Origin: Gracilimonas sp040882225
Lineage (GTDB): Bacteria; Bacteroidota; Rhodothermia; Balneolales; Balneolaceae
DNA length: 64,000 nt
Assembly: GCA_040882225.1 (NCBI GenBank)
Contig: JBBEBR010000006.1
Location: 248,001-312,000, forward strand
Direction: 5' to 3'
Shown here: positions 51,056 through 60,039 of the stretch, piece by piece
Position numbering within the stretch: the first letter of the stretch is position 1
Layout of the letters: each line of letters opens with the position of its first letter
The notes under the pieces: model-generated
Databases searched by the model: none
Told to the model about the DNA's origin: nothing
The model's input: only the letters and a program-made list of their open reading frames with translations
Translations under genes and position numbers: made by a program

Positions 51056-53872
51056 TTATCCTGCGGAATCTTCCAGTGTTCGTTTCTCTTCGGTAATCTT
51101 ATAGTTCTCAAACTGATCACCAACTTTAATGTCGTTATATCCTTTAATGCTGATACCACACTCGTATCCTGATGCAACTTCTCTAACATCATCCTTGAAG
51201 CGTTTAAGAGCGTCAATTTCACCATTATAGACAACTACACCCTCACGAACAATTCGAACAGGATTATTTCTCTCAACTTTACCTTCGGTTACATAACAGC
51301 CGGCTATGGTACCAACTTTAGAAACTTTAAAGATTTCCCGAACCTCAACAACTCCGGTAATTTGTTCTTTCAGGGCAGGTGAAAGCAATCCTTCGAGTGC
51401 GTCTCTAACCTCATCAACAGCGTCGTAAATAACACTGAACAGGCGAACATCAATTTCTTCACTTTCCGCGAGCTTACGAGCCTGTGTAGTGGGGCGAACC
51501 TGGAAACCAATAATAATGGCATCAGATGCGGAAGCAAGTAGAACATCAGATTCAGAAATAGCGCCAGCTCCGGTATGAATAATATTCACCGAAACTTCTT
51601 CGGTGCCTAACTTCTGAAGTGATCCGGAAAGTGCTTCGATAGAACCATCCACATCTGCTTTTATAATGATGTTAAGTTCGGAAACTTCACCAAGCGCAAG
51701 ACGGCGTGAAATATCGTCGAGCGTCATGTGCTTAGTAGATCTCATTGCCTGCTGCCTTCTGATTTGCTTACGCTCGCTGGCAACTTCTTTGGCCGTTCTT
51801 TCATCTACAGCAACAATTAATTTATCACCAGCCTGAGGCATTCCATCAAATCCTGTAAGCTGAACTGGTGTAGACGGCCCTGATTCTTTGACGCGTGATC
51901 CACGATCATTTTCCATCGCACGTACACGGCCATAACTTGATCCTGCTACAAATGGATCCCCAATTTTGAGGGTTCCTCCCTGTACAAGAATATTGGCCAC
52001 AATTCCTTTTCCTTTATCCAGTCTTGCTTCAAGTACAACACCATCTGCACGGCGGCCTGGATTGGCTTTTAACTCAAGCAATTCAGCTTCTATCAATACT
52101 TTTTCGAGTAAATCTTCTATTCCCTGACCAGTATGAGCGGATACCTCAGCGTACTGAATTTGACCGCCCCAGTCTTCCACAATCACATCGTGCTCAGAAA
52201 GTTGCTGCTTAATTTTGTCTGGATTAACTCCCGCCTTATCAATTTTGTTGATAGCAACCACCAAAGGCACATCGGCTGCTTTGGCGTGATTTATAGCCTC
52301 AATAGTCTGAGGCATCACGGAATCATCAGCGGCAACCACAAGAATAACAATATCGGTAGCCTGAGCACCACGAGAACGCATGGCTGTAAAAGCTTCGTGA
52401 CCCGGTGTATCCAGGAAGGTTATTTTCTTTTCGTTGTGAATTACTTCATAAGCACCAACGTGCTGCGTAATACCACCGGCCTCACCAGCGGCAACACGTT
52501 CTTTACGGATATAATCAAGCAGGGAAGTTTTACCGTGATCAACGTGACCCATAACGGTAATAATTGGTGCGCGAGGTTTAAGGTCTTCCTCAGCATCCTC
52601 TTCGATGGTGAGCTCCTCACTCATATCTTCGGCATCGATAAATTCAACATCTTTGCCATATTCTTCGGCAACCAATTCAATAGTACCGGCATCAAGTCTT
52701 TGGTTGATGGTAATCATCAGACCAATACTCATACAAACCGAAATAATATCATTAACACCTACATCAAGCAGATCGGCAAGTTCATTCGCGGTGATGAACT
52801 CAGTGGTTTCAATAACCCCTGATTCCAATTCTTCCATTTCCGCCTGTTGTTGCAGTTCCTCATCACGGTCCTCCTTACGTTGGCGGCGGCGTTTTGAGCG
52901 CTTACTCCCCACGGTTTTAGAAGATTGCATCTTCTTCATGGTTTCGCGCATCATCTTGTCTACATCAGTTTCGGCTACCTCGGTTGTCTTAGCCTTTCTT
53001 TTCCGTGGCTTTTTCTTATCGTCGTCAGATTTAGTTTTTGCAGCCGGGGTTTTGGGCTTTGTAGAATCAACCTCAATATCTTTACGGCGTTTTCTCTTTT
53101 TGCGAGTTTTACTATCTGAAGATAAGTCACTTGTAAAAGCTGTTTTTCCAAGAACTTTAGTTCCTTTTAACTTCCCCGCAGAACCCCTGATAATTTTTTC
53201 TTCTTCGGTTTCCTTAGGCTTTTTCTCCGCCTCAGGCTCCACTTCTTCATCTTCATCTTCATCTTCATCTTCTTCATCTTCATCTTCAACTTCATCTTCT
53301 TCAAGATCGGAATCTTCACTTTCTTCGTCTACTGCTTCCTCTTCATCCAGGTCCTCATCATCCTCAACTTCTTCATCAGTTGGAGTGACAGTTTCGGGTT
53401 CGGGTTCGGGTTCGGGTGCTGGTTCGGCTTTCTTTTCTTCTTCTTCTTCTTCCTCTTTCTCAGCAGCTGGTTTTTCCTGCTCCTCTTCGATCTCATCAAG
53501 AGGCTCCAGAGCCGGTTCAACTTTCTCTTTTGCAACGGGTTCCTGAGTTGGTTCGTCCTCTTCAGGTTCAACTTCACTAACTTCATCAAGTGGTTCAAGC
53601 ACATTATCAAGCGTAACGCTGTCGTTGCGTTGATTCATCATGTGACTTCTGCGGCTTTCATATTCTTCCCGGGCGCGTTCATGATCAACACTTTTCGCTT
53701 TGTCTTCACCATAAACACCTTCAAGGGCCGAATACATTTCCGGCGTAATCTTAAAGTTCGGACGGTTTGCTGCTTCAAATCCTTCTTCAGCTAATGTATC
53801 TACAATCGATTGTGTAGCTACATTAAATTCTGAAGCAACTTTAAATAAAGGTTTTGGTCTTTTAGACGACAT
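51056..53872 (-). CDS. infB: Translation initiation factor IF-2
   Basis: Delivers initiator tRNA to the ribosome and hydrolyses GTP. The 938-residue protein has an N-terminal IF2_N motif (SKRPKPLFKVASEFNVATQS), then an extremely acidic low-complexity region (about 95-240, runs of Glu/Asp and PEPEPEPE). A basic linker follows, then the G domain (GHVDHGKTSLLDYI about residue 444, DTPGHEAF, NKID), domain II and the C-terminal IF2 domains (ending YECGISIKGYNDIKVGDQFENY). Its size exceeds the E. coli protein (890) because of the linker. Confidence 0.97.
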   Translation of the reverse strand: MSSKRPKPLFKVASEFNVATQSIVDTLAEEGFEAANRPNFKITPEMYSALEGVYGEDKAKSVDHERAREEYESRRSHMMNQRNDSVTLDNVLEPLDEVSEVEPEEDEPTQEPVAKEKVEPALEPLDEIEEEQEKPAAEKEEEEEEEKKAEPAPEPEPEPETVTPTDEEVEDDEDLDEEEAVDEESEDSDLEEDEVEDEDEEDEDEDEDEEVEPEAEKKPKETEEEKIIRGSAGKLKGTKVLGKTAFTSDLSSDSKTRKKRKRRKDIEVDSTKPKTPAAKTKSDDDKKKPRKRKAKTTEVAETDVDKMMRETMKKMQSSKTVGSKRSKRRRQRKEDRDEELQQQAEMEELESGVIETTEFITANELADLLDVGVNDIISVCMSIGLMITINQRLDAGTIELVAEEYGKDVEFIDAEDMSEELTIEEDAEEDLKPRAPIITVMGHVDHGKTSLLDYIRKERVAAGEAGGITQHVGAYEVIHNEKKITFLDTPGHEAFTAMRSRGAQATDIVILVVAADDSVMPQTIEAINHAKAADVPLVVAINKIDKAGVNPDKIKQQLSEHDVIVEDWGGQIQYAEVSAHTGQGIEDLLEKVLIEAELLELKANPGRRADGVVLEARLDKGKGIVANILVQGGTLKIGDPFVAGSSYGRVRAMENDRGSRVKESGPSTPVQLTGFDGMPQAGDKLIVAVDERTAKEVASERKQIRRQQAMRSTKHMTLDDISRRLALGEVSELNIIIKADVDGSIEALSGSLQKLGTEEVSVNIIHTGAGAISESDVLLASASDAIIIGFQVRPTTQARKLAESEEIDVRLFSVIYDAVDEVRDALEGLLSPALKEQITGVVEVREIFKVSKVGTIAGCYVTEGKVERNNPVRIVREGVVVYNGEIDALKRFKDDVREVASGYECGISIKGYNDIKVGDQFENYKITEEKRTLEDSAG

Positions 53873-53929
53873 ATATAATGTTTAAATATTGAGCCTGTTA
53901 AACTAAGAATTTTATTAGGTAATTGCCGA

Positions 53930-55186
53930 TTAAGACTCATCTTCGAATTCGTAGGCAATTACTTTCATAATCTTTTCAGCAAGCTCTAAGTCAATTTTCT
54001 CGTTTGTTCTGCTCACTAATTCTTCTGCATTCAAATCTAAAACGGCACGTGCAGTATCACAGCCGATTTCATGTAGCTGAGCAATGGCATCTTCACCGAA
54101 ATCTTCAGCAAATTCATCAATGTCGATATCATCCTCTTCTTCCACTTCACGGAATACATCAATTTCAACCTCAGCCAGTTTGGAGGCAAGGCGAATATTA
54201 ACCCCTCCTTTACCAATAGCTTTAGATACTTCGTCAACCGGTACCAATACATTGGCTTGTTTTTCATCCGGGCTGAGTTCCACTTTCAGCACCTGGGCAG
54301 GCTGAAGAGCTCGTTTGATAAATTCAAATTTATCCTGGGTGAAATTGATGACGTCAATATTCTCGTTTTGCAATTCCCGAACTATGGCATGAATTCGGAT
54401 TCCCTTCATGCCAACACAGGCACCCACAGGGTCTACTCTTTCATCATGTGAGAGAACCGCAACTTTAGAGCGATCGCCCGGTGCACGCGCAATGCGTACC
54501 AGTTCAATAATTCCATCAAATACTTCAGGAATTTCATTCTCAAATAATCTTTCCAGGAACAGCTCAGAAGTCCTTGAAATAATTACGGTAGGATTTCCAT
54601 TTCGCATATGAACACCGGTTACAACAGCGCGAATGGTATCGCCTTTGCGGTAACGGTCTTTATAAATTTGCTCACTTTTAGGAAGTAACAATTCAATTCC
54701 ATTGTGATTTACAAGGATGTCTTTATTGTGACGAACCTGATACACATCGCCTAAAATAATCTCGCCTACACGGTCGGTGTAATCTTCGTAAATATTGTCT
54801 TTCTCGATTTCACGGATGCGTTGTGCAAGCTGCTGACGTGCCATTGTAACCGCACGGCGGCCAAAATCTGTAATCTGAATTTCTTGCGCAAGCTCATCAT
54901 ATAACTCGATATCGGGATCAATTTTGGCTGCATCTTCAAGAGAAATTTCCGCAACAGGATCGTTTAATTCATCCGCGGGAACTACTTCCTGAACATGGAG
55001 AATCTGAATCTCGCCCCGGTCGGCGTTCAGAATAACCTCAAAAGAATCGTCGGTTTCATATTTCTTGCGAATCATGGTTCTGAAAACATCTTCCAGAATA
55101 GAAAGAAGCAAGTCACGATCGATGCCTTTTTCGTGTGCAATTTCGGCAAACGAGGATATAATCTGTTTTGATAAGTCGTTTTGCAT
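53930..55186 (-). CDS. nusA: Transcription termination/antitermination factor NusA
   Basis: Binds RNA polymerase and controls pausing, termination and antitermination. The 418-residue protein has an N-terminal RNAP-binding domain (about 1-130), an S1 domain (GEIILGDVYQVRHNKDILVNH), KH1 (VDPVGACVGMKGIRIHAIVRELQNENIDVI) and KH2 (AIGKGGVNIRLASKLAEVEIDVF), then a short helix-hairpin-helix tail. It lacks the two acidic repeats found in E. coli NusA (495 residues). It is second in the rimP operon and 57 bases upstream of infB. Confidence 0.96.
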   Translation of the reverse strand: MQNDLSKQIISSFAEIAHEKGIDRDLLLSILEDVFRTMIRKKYETDDSFEVILNADRGEIQILHVQEVVPADELNDPVAEISLEDAAKIDPDIELYDELAQEIQITDFGRRAVTMARQQLAQRIREIEKDNIYEDYTDRVGEIILGDVYQVRHNKDILVNHNGIELLLPKSEQIYKDRYRKGDTIRAVVTGVHMRNGNPTVIISRTSELFLERLFENEIPEVFDGIIELVRIARAPGDRSKVAVLSHDERVDPVGACVGMKGIRIHAIVRELQNENIDVINFTQDKFEFIKRALQPAQVLKVELSPDEKQANVLVPVDEVSKAIGKGGVNIRLASKLAEVEIDVFREVEEEDDIDIDEFAEDFGEDAIAQLHEIGCDTARAVLDLNAEELVSRTNEKIDLELAEKIMKVIAYEFEDES

Positions 55187-55205
55187 CAGCTTGAATAAAT
55201 TAAAA

Positions 55206-55667
55206 TTAGATTACAGGAATTATTTTTGTTTCTACGATGGCATCGAATGGTATTTCTATTTCTTTCTCATGCTCATCAGTAATTGCAACACTTTTTTCTG
55301 ATAGCCTGGTAATTACACCTTCTATCTTCAGATATTTATCCGAGTTCTTGTACTTTACTAAAGCAACCCGGCCTACATTTTTCTTGTACTGCCTTTTGTC
55401 GTTCAAAGGCCGGCTTAATCCCGGCGAAGAAACATTCAGACGATATTTATGATCAAATATTTCATGTGCTTCAATCAAAAAACCGAGTTCTTTACTGATT
55501 TTCGCACATTCATCGAGTGTAACTCCCCGTTCTTCAGCATCCAGATACGCCCAAACTTCGGTTTGTCCACCGCCGGTTTTGAGTTCTACATCAACCAGAA
55601 AAAGCCCCAGCTCTTTTACCAGAGGGGCCGCTAAATCCGTAATATTTTGGGTGATATCTATCTGCAT
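55206..55667 (-). CDS. rimP: Ribosome maturation factor RimP
   Basis: RimP aids early 30S assembly. This 153-residue protein shows GGQTEVWAYLDAEERGVTLDECAKISKELGFLIE, YRLNVSSPGLSRPLNDKRQY and VGRVALVKY. It is the first gene of the nusA-infB operon. Its start at 55667 is the only plausible ATG. Confidence 0.93.
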   Translation of the reverse strand: MQIDITQNITDLAAPLVKELGLFLVDVELKTGGGQTEVWAYLDAEERGVTLDECAKISKELGFLIEAHEIFDHKYRLNVSSPGLSRPLNDKRQYKKNVGRVALVKYKNSDKYLKIEGVITRLSEKSVAITDEHEKEIEIPFDAIVETKIIPVI

Positions 55668-55877
55668 TTATGCCAAATTCAGGAACAAAAAAAAGCGAGT
55701 GCCTTGCGACGCTCACTACAGAAAAGAAGGTAGCCTTATTTCGTATAAATTTCAATGAATCAAACCCAAAGGAAAGCTAATCATTTGGAACCGCAAGGGA
55801 TTTTCTAATGGTTATGTTTTTGCTTAAGCAGTTTTTGGCTTAGCTTGTTGTCTATCTTAAAATTCCAACCGATTGTT

Positions 55878-56366
55878 ATGAAACCATTATATTTTGAAAC
55901 AAGAACTATTTTCCTGTTTGTTATCCTATTCTCGCTCACAGCTTGTGGAGGTGAATCAAACAAAAAAAAGAATTCAGAACGTGGCCGGCAGCTCGATTTT
56001 ACGGAAGAGGTTACTTTTGTACGGAATGATGGTTCCGAAATCTCAACTATCCGCGCTGCTTTAGCCGATGACCAGGAAGAAAGAAATCAGGGGCTGATGG
56101 ATGTTACCAATCTCCCTAATGATGCGGGAATGCTTTTCATCTTTCCGGAAGAAGATGAACTTAGTTTTTATATGGCAAATACTCCCCTGCCACTCGATAT
56201 AATTTTCGTGAATAGCGACAGTACTATTGTTCGAATTCACCATAATACGGAACCATTTAGCAACGAACAGTTATCATCAGATGAACCGGCTCAGTACGTG
56301 GTAGAAACCAATGGCGGATATTGTATTTCAAATGATATTCAGGAAGGAATGAAGGTGCTTTTTTAA
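55878..56366 (+). CDS. DUF192 lipoprotein
   Basis: A 162-residue lipoprotein with lipobox LTAC (Cys about 23) and a DUF192 domain (about 45-160): AALADDQEERNQGLMDVTNLPNDAGMLFIFPEE, then NTPLPLDIIFVNSD and a final GGYCISNDIQEGMKVLF. Members are small beta-barrel periplasmic proteins of unknown role. I use the ATG at 55878 rather than an in-frame TTG at 55845, since the signal peptide then begins correctly. Confidence 0.87.
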   Translation: MKPLYFETRTIFLFVILFSLTACGGESNKKKNSERGRQLDFTEEVTFVRNDGSEISTIRAALADDQEERNQGLMDVTNLPNDAGMLFIFPEEDELSFYMANTPLPLDIIFVNSDSTIVRIHHNTEPFSNEQLSSDEPAQYVVETNGGYCISNDIQEGMKVLF

Positions 56367-56382
56367 CTGGTTTTTCCAGTCA

Positions 56383-56673
56383 CTATTTTTTAAACAGGCG
56401 CTCGTATCCGTGATAAGGACGAAGAGGGATGAGCTCGAATTCGATCATTTCACTTTTCACCAACGGTAAGGTTGCCAGTTTCTCGGCGGCTTCTTTAAGG
56501 TCTGCACATTCAAGAATAAGAACCGCCTCTGCTTTATCATCCCGGAAATACATTTCCCGTATCACTCCCTCTTTATACAATTGCCACCCCTGTTTTGCTT
56601 CGCCTCTCAGATGTGGTGCAAAATCTCTTGAAGTTAATGTCGGAGTTTCTTTCTGAATGGCTAATATTTTCAT
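56383..56673 (-). CDS. YciI/muconolactone-isomerase-like ferredoxin-fold protein
   Basis: A 96-residue protein with a dimeric alpha-beta barrel pattern (MKILAIQKETP..., GWQLYKEGVIREMYFRDD, VLILECADLKEAAEKLATLPLVKSEMIEFELIPL). This pattern occurs in YciI-like and muconolactone-isomerase-related proteins. No catalytic residue can be assigned. It converges closely on the DUF192 gene. Function unknown. Confidence 0.72.
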   Translation of the reverse strand: MKILAIQKETPTLTSRDFAPHLRGEAKQGWQLYKEGVIREMYFRDDKAEAVLILECADLKEAAEKLATLPLVKSEMIEFELIPLRPYHGYERLFKK

Positions 56674-56715
56674 CTCGGTTTAAGGTGATTTGCTGTTTAC
56701 CAAATCAAAAACGGA

Positions 56716-57741
56716 TTAATGCTCAACTGCGGCGTACTCTTTCAAGTAATCCATCACTTTTTCCACATTTTGCTTTGACCCAATGTAGATCGGCGTTTGC
56801 TGATGAATGGCTGTCGGCTCCAGCTCCATAATTCTGGTCTCGCCATTTGTTGCCACTCCACCGGCCTGTTCTATAATAAAAGCGAGTGGATTACATTCGT
56901 ACATCAACCGGAGTTTTCCGTTGGGATATCGCTTGCTGTGCGGATAAATAAAAATACCTCCCTGTATCAACGTCCGGTGAATATCCGCTACCATAGAACC
57001 AATATATCTGGCCGAATAAGGACGCCCGGTTTCAGGATCTTCCCCCTGACAGTATTTAATGTATTTTTTGAGCCCCAAATCCCAGGAATTATAACTGCCT
57101 TCATTTATACTGTAAATACCACCATGATCCGGCATTTTAATTCTGCGTTCACACAAAATGAATTCTCCAATACTTGGGTCAAGAGTAAATAAGCTAACCC
57201 CAAGGCCTGTAGTATAAGCCAGCGTGGTACTTGATCCATAAAGTACATAACCTGCGGCTACCTGTTTTACACCCGGCTGTAATGCGTCTTCTTCACGAAT
57301 GGTGGGGTCAAAACGGGGTTCGCGCATATAAACCGAGAAAATACTTCCAATCGATACATTAACATCTATGTTTGAAGATCCATCGAGAGGATCGAGGTAC
57401 ACAATATATTTTCCACCCTTTGTACTTAACTTTACGATTCCGTCATTTTCTTCGGAAATTACCATACAAGTTATTAGCGACCGGTCTAAGGCTGAAATTA
57501 GTTGCTGATCGGCAAATAAATCAAGCTTCTTTACGGATTCTCCATGAATGTTTTTTGAACCATCCAGGCCAAGGATGTTGGTGATTCCCGCTTTATTTAC
57601 CTCTCTCGAAATTATTTTTGCCGCTAATCCAATATCCCTGAGTAACTGAGAAAGTTCGCCGGTTGCGCCTGCAAACCTGTTTTGCGATTGAATGATGTAT
57701 TCTTCTAAAGTTACCAGCCGAGTTTCTCTTTTGTCTACCAT
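56716..57741 (-). CDS. fbp: Fructose-1,6-bisphosphatase, class I
   Basis: The gluconeogenic enzyme removing the 1-phosphate. The 341-residue protein shows the class I motifs: VISEENDGIV, YIVYLDPLDGSSNIDVNVSIGSIFSVY, and GGIFIYPHSKRYPNGKLRLMYECNPLAFIIEQAGG. Mg ligands Glu, Asp and Asp are visible in SEEN and DPLDGSS. Length is typical. It stands alone on the minus strand, before coaE. Confidence 0.97.
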   Translation of the reverse strand: MVDKRETRLVTLEEYIIQSQNRFAGATGELSQLLRDIGLAAKIISREVNKAGITNILGLDGSKNIHGESVKKLDLFADQQLISALDRSLITCMVISEENDGIVKLSTKGGKYIVYLDPLDGSSNIDVNVSIGSIFSVYMREPRFDPTIREEDALQPGVKQVAAGYVLYGSSTTLAYTTGLGVSLFTLDPSIGEFILCERRIKMPDHGGIYSINEGSYNSWDLGLKKYIKYCQGEDPETGRPYSARYIGSMVADIHRTLIQGGIFIYPHSKRYPNGKLRLMYECNPLAFIIEQAGGVATNGETRIMELEPTAIHQQTPIYIGSKQNVEKVMDYLKEYAAVEH

Positions 57742-57823
57742 GTTATTTATTCGTTTGGAAGCGCTTTTCTATTAAATATAACTATGTTCTTATCACAAAA
57801 TCTGTGCCATTGAGAAATTTTAA

Positions 57824-58414
57824 TCAAACTTCTATTAACTCATTATATAGTTTCCGGGCTTTTTCTTTTAATTCCTCAAGAGTTCCATCGTTCAACACTA
57901 TAAAGTCACTGAGATGAACCAGCGCATCAAAATCGGGCTGTTTTTTAATGCGGGAGACTATTTGCTCTTTCTTCGCATTATCGCGCATCATCACTCGCTG
58001 TGTTCTTTTTTCCTCCTTAGATAGTAACAAAATTACATAATCGAAGTTCTCAGGCCGGCCTTCATTCAATAAAATAGCTGCTTCATTTGCGAAAATCTTA
58101 ACACCTTCTTTTTCTTTTTGATTGGCTAAATTGCTCGTTTTTTTACGGAGCACCGGATGAACGAGAGCGTTCAACTCTTCTACTCTTCCCTTTTCGAAAG
58201 CTTCTCGTGCTAAATATTCACGATTTAGTTTGCCATCGATATATGCCCCTTCCCCAAAAACATTTTTAATCATTCCCCGAAGATTTTCATCATCATTCAT
58301 TAGTTGCTTAGCAAAATCATCCGCATACAAAACGAAAGCACCCAGTTTCTCCCATTCCTTACAAAAAGTAGTTTTTCCTGAGCCAATTCCTCCTGTAATG
58401 CCAACTTTTATCAT
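57824..58414 (-). CDS. coaE: Dephospho-CoA kinase
   Basis: The final step of CoA synthesis. The 196-residue protein has the P-loop VGITGGIGSGKTTFCKEW, a YADDFAKQL segment, HPVLR and the lid arginines in EEKRTQRVMMRDN. The start at 58414 (MIKVGITGG) is the usual CoaE N terminus. An upstream in-frame ATG at 58432 adds only six residues. It is downstream of nadB on the same strand. Confidence 0.93.
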   Translation of the reverse strand: MIKVGITGGIGSGKTTFCKEWEKLGAFVLYADDFAKQLMNDDENLRGMIKNVFGEGAYIDGKLNREYLAREAFEKGRVEELNALVHPVLRKKTSNLANQKEKEGVKIFANEAAILLNEGRPENFDYVILLLSKEEKRTQRVMMRDNAKKEQIVSRIKKQPDFDALVHLSDFIVLNDGTLEELKEKARKLYNELIEV

Positions 58415-58464
58415 GCTTAATTTTAGATTCACTTCTTGCTGGAAGCTAATACCCCAAAATTTAT

Positions 58465-60039
58465 TTATACAATATCATCATTTAATACCGGATAGTCTGT
58501 GTTATAATGCAACCCACGGCTTTCTTTTCGCTGCATAGCGGCTCGCACAATCATATAACCAACACTCACTAAATTTCTGAGTTCACATAATGGCACGCTC
58601 ACTCTTGTGCGATTATAAAAATCTTCCACTTCTTCATTCAATAATTCTATACGCCGCATAGCGCGTTGCAGGCGAAGATTACTCCGTACAATACCAACAT
58701 AATCCCACATTATTTGCTTTAATTCCTGCCGGTTATGCGAAATGAGAACCCATTCTTCCGTATTCACTGTTCCGCTTTCATCCCATTCCGGGAGATCTTC
58801 TCTGAACGAAATATCCTCGATTTGTTCTGATGCTTTTTTAATCGCTCTGTCTGCAAAAACCAGCGATTCCAGCAAACTATTCGAAGCTAACCGATTTGCG
58901 CCATGCAACCCTGTACTCGCCGTTTCGCCGCAGGCAAATAGCTGGTGGATAGTAGTTTGCCCGTGTAAATCAGTAGAAATTCCGCCGCAGGTATAATGTG
59001 TAGCCGGTACTACGGGAATTTGGTCTTTGGTGATATCGAGTCCGTAGCGCAAACACGTTTCATAAATCGTGGGAAATTCTTCCATAATTTCATCCGCATT
59101 CAAATGTGTGACATCTAAATAAACCGATTCATCTCCTCTTTTCTTTAACTGATGATCAATTGCCCGCGCCACAATATCACGGGGAGCAAGCTCTTTTCGT
59201 GAATCATATTCAGCCATAAAAGCTTCACCGGCTGAATTTCTGAGAACTCCTCCAAAACCCCGTACAGCTTCAGAAATCAAAAAAGAATTCGCTTCCGGAA
59301 TATTTAAACTGGTGGGATGAAACTGCACAAATTCCATGTTATCTATTCCGGCTTTTGCGCGGTAAGCCATCGCGATTCCATCACCTGTGGCGATAGGCGG
59401 ATTTGTGGTGTGCAGATAAACTTCCCCCGCTCCACCCGATGCCAAAACGGTTACTTTTGCAAGTATCCGCCGAACAAGATCGTTTTTTTCGTCCAGCACA
59501 TAGGCTCCGTAACAATGAATATCATCTGCTTTTTCGGTGTCTTCTCCCAAGTGATGTTCGGTCAGTAATTCCATCGCAAAATGGTGCTCAAAAATTTCAA
59601 TATTGGGATGATTCCTGACTTGCTTCACCATCACATTTTCGATTTCAAAACCGGTAGCATCCGCGGCATGAATAATCCGGTTTTCAGAGTGGCCGCCTTC
59701 TCTTCCCAGATCAAGCTTTCCATTTTTTTTGGTGAATTGGACTCCATAATCAATCAATTCCTGAATCAGGCGCGGCCCTTCTCTCACTACCAACTCTACC
59801 GCTTCTTTATTGCATAAACCTGCTCCGGCAGTTAAGGTATCCTGAATATGTTTTTCGAAAGAATCATCCCCCGAACCTAAAACGCCGGCGATACCGCCCT
59901 GAGCATAAGCGGTATTTGCCTCCATCATTTCCCGTTTGGTAACTACCGCAACTTTCCCCAATTCCGCTGCTTTCAGCGCAAAAGTAAGTCCGGCAATTCC
60001 ACTGCCGATAACGAGAAAATCGAAGTTATTGGTTGGCAT
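58465..60039 (-). CDS. nadB: L-aspartate oxidase
   Basis: Oxidises L-aspartate to iminoaspartate in NAD synthesis. The 524-residue protein has the FAD-binding GxGxxG motif (VIGSGIAGLTFALKA), TAYAQGGIAGV, the active-site region HATDATG-like IIHAADATGFEI, and VVPATHYTCGGISTDLHGQT. A C-terminal helical domain (from about 420) follows. I take the ATG at 60039 (MPTNNFDF), which overlaps the prfB stop by 14 bases. Fumarate reductase/succinate dehydrogenase A is a relative but differs in these motifs. Confidence 0.95.
   Translation of the reverse strand: MPTNNFDFLVIGSGIAGLTFALKAAELGKVAVVTKREMMEANTAYAQGGIAGVLGSGDDSFEKHIQDTLTAGAGLCNKEAVELVVREGPRLIQELIDYGVQFTKKNGKLDLGREGGHSENRIIHAADATGFEIENVMVKQVRNHPNIEIFEHHFAMELLTEHHLGEDTEKADDIHCYGAYVLDEKNDLVRRILAKVTVLASGGAGEVYLHTTNPPIATGDGIAMAYRAKAGIDNMEFVQFHPTSLNIPEANSFLISEAVRGFGGVLRNSAGEAFMAEYDSRKELAPRDIVARAIDHQLKKRGDESVYLDVTHLNADEIMEEFPTIYETCLRYGLDITKDQIPVVPATHYTCGGISTDLHGQTTIHQLFACGETASTGLHGANRLASNSLLESLVFADRAIKKASEQIEDISFREDLPEWDESGTVNTEEWVLISHNRQELKQIMWDYVGIVRSNLRLQRAMRRIELLNEEVEDFYNRTRVSVPLCELRNLVSVGYMIVRAAMQRKESRGLHYNTDYPVLNDDIV

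Noticed and set aside
52605..53546. Long serine-rich ORF on the plus strand opposite infB
   Set aside because: It is a mirror of the Glu/Asp codon runs of IF-2 (TCT/TCA antisense). IF-2 is certain, and the ORF has no start signal or protein character.
55681..55722. Possible attenuator hairpin in the rimP leader
   Set aside because: On the minus strand the arms GTGAGCG and CACTCGC pair only with mismatches and a wobble before eight T. Not strong enough to call.
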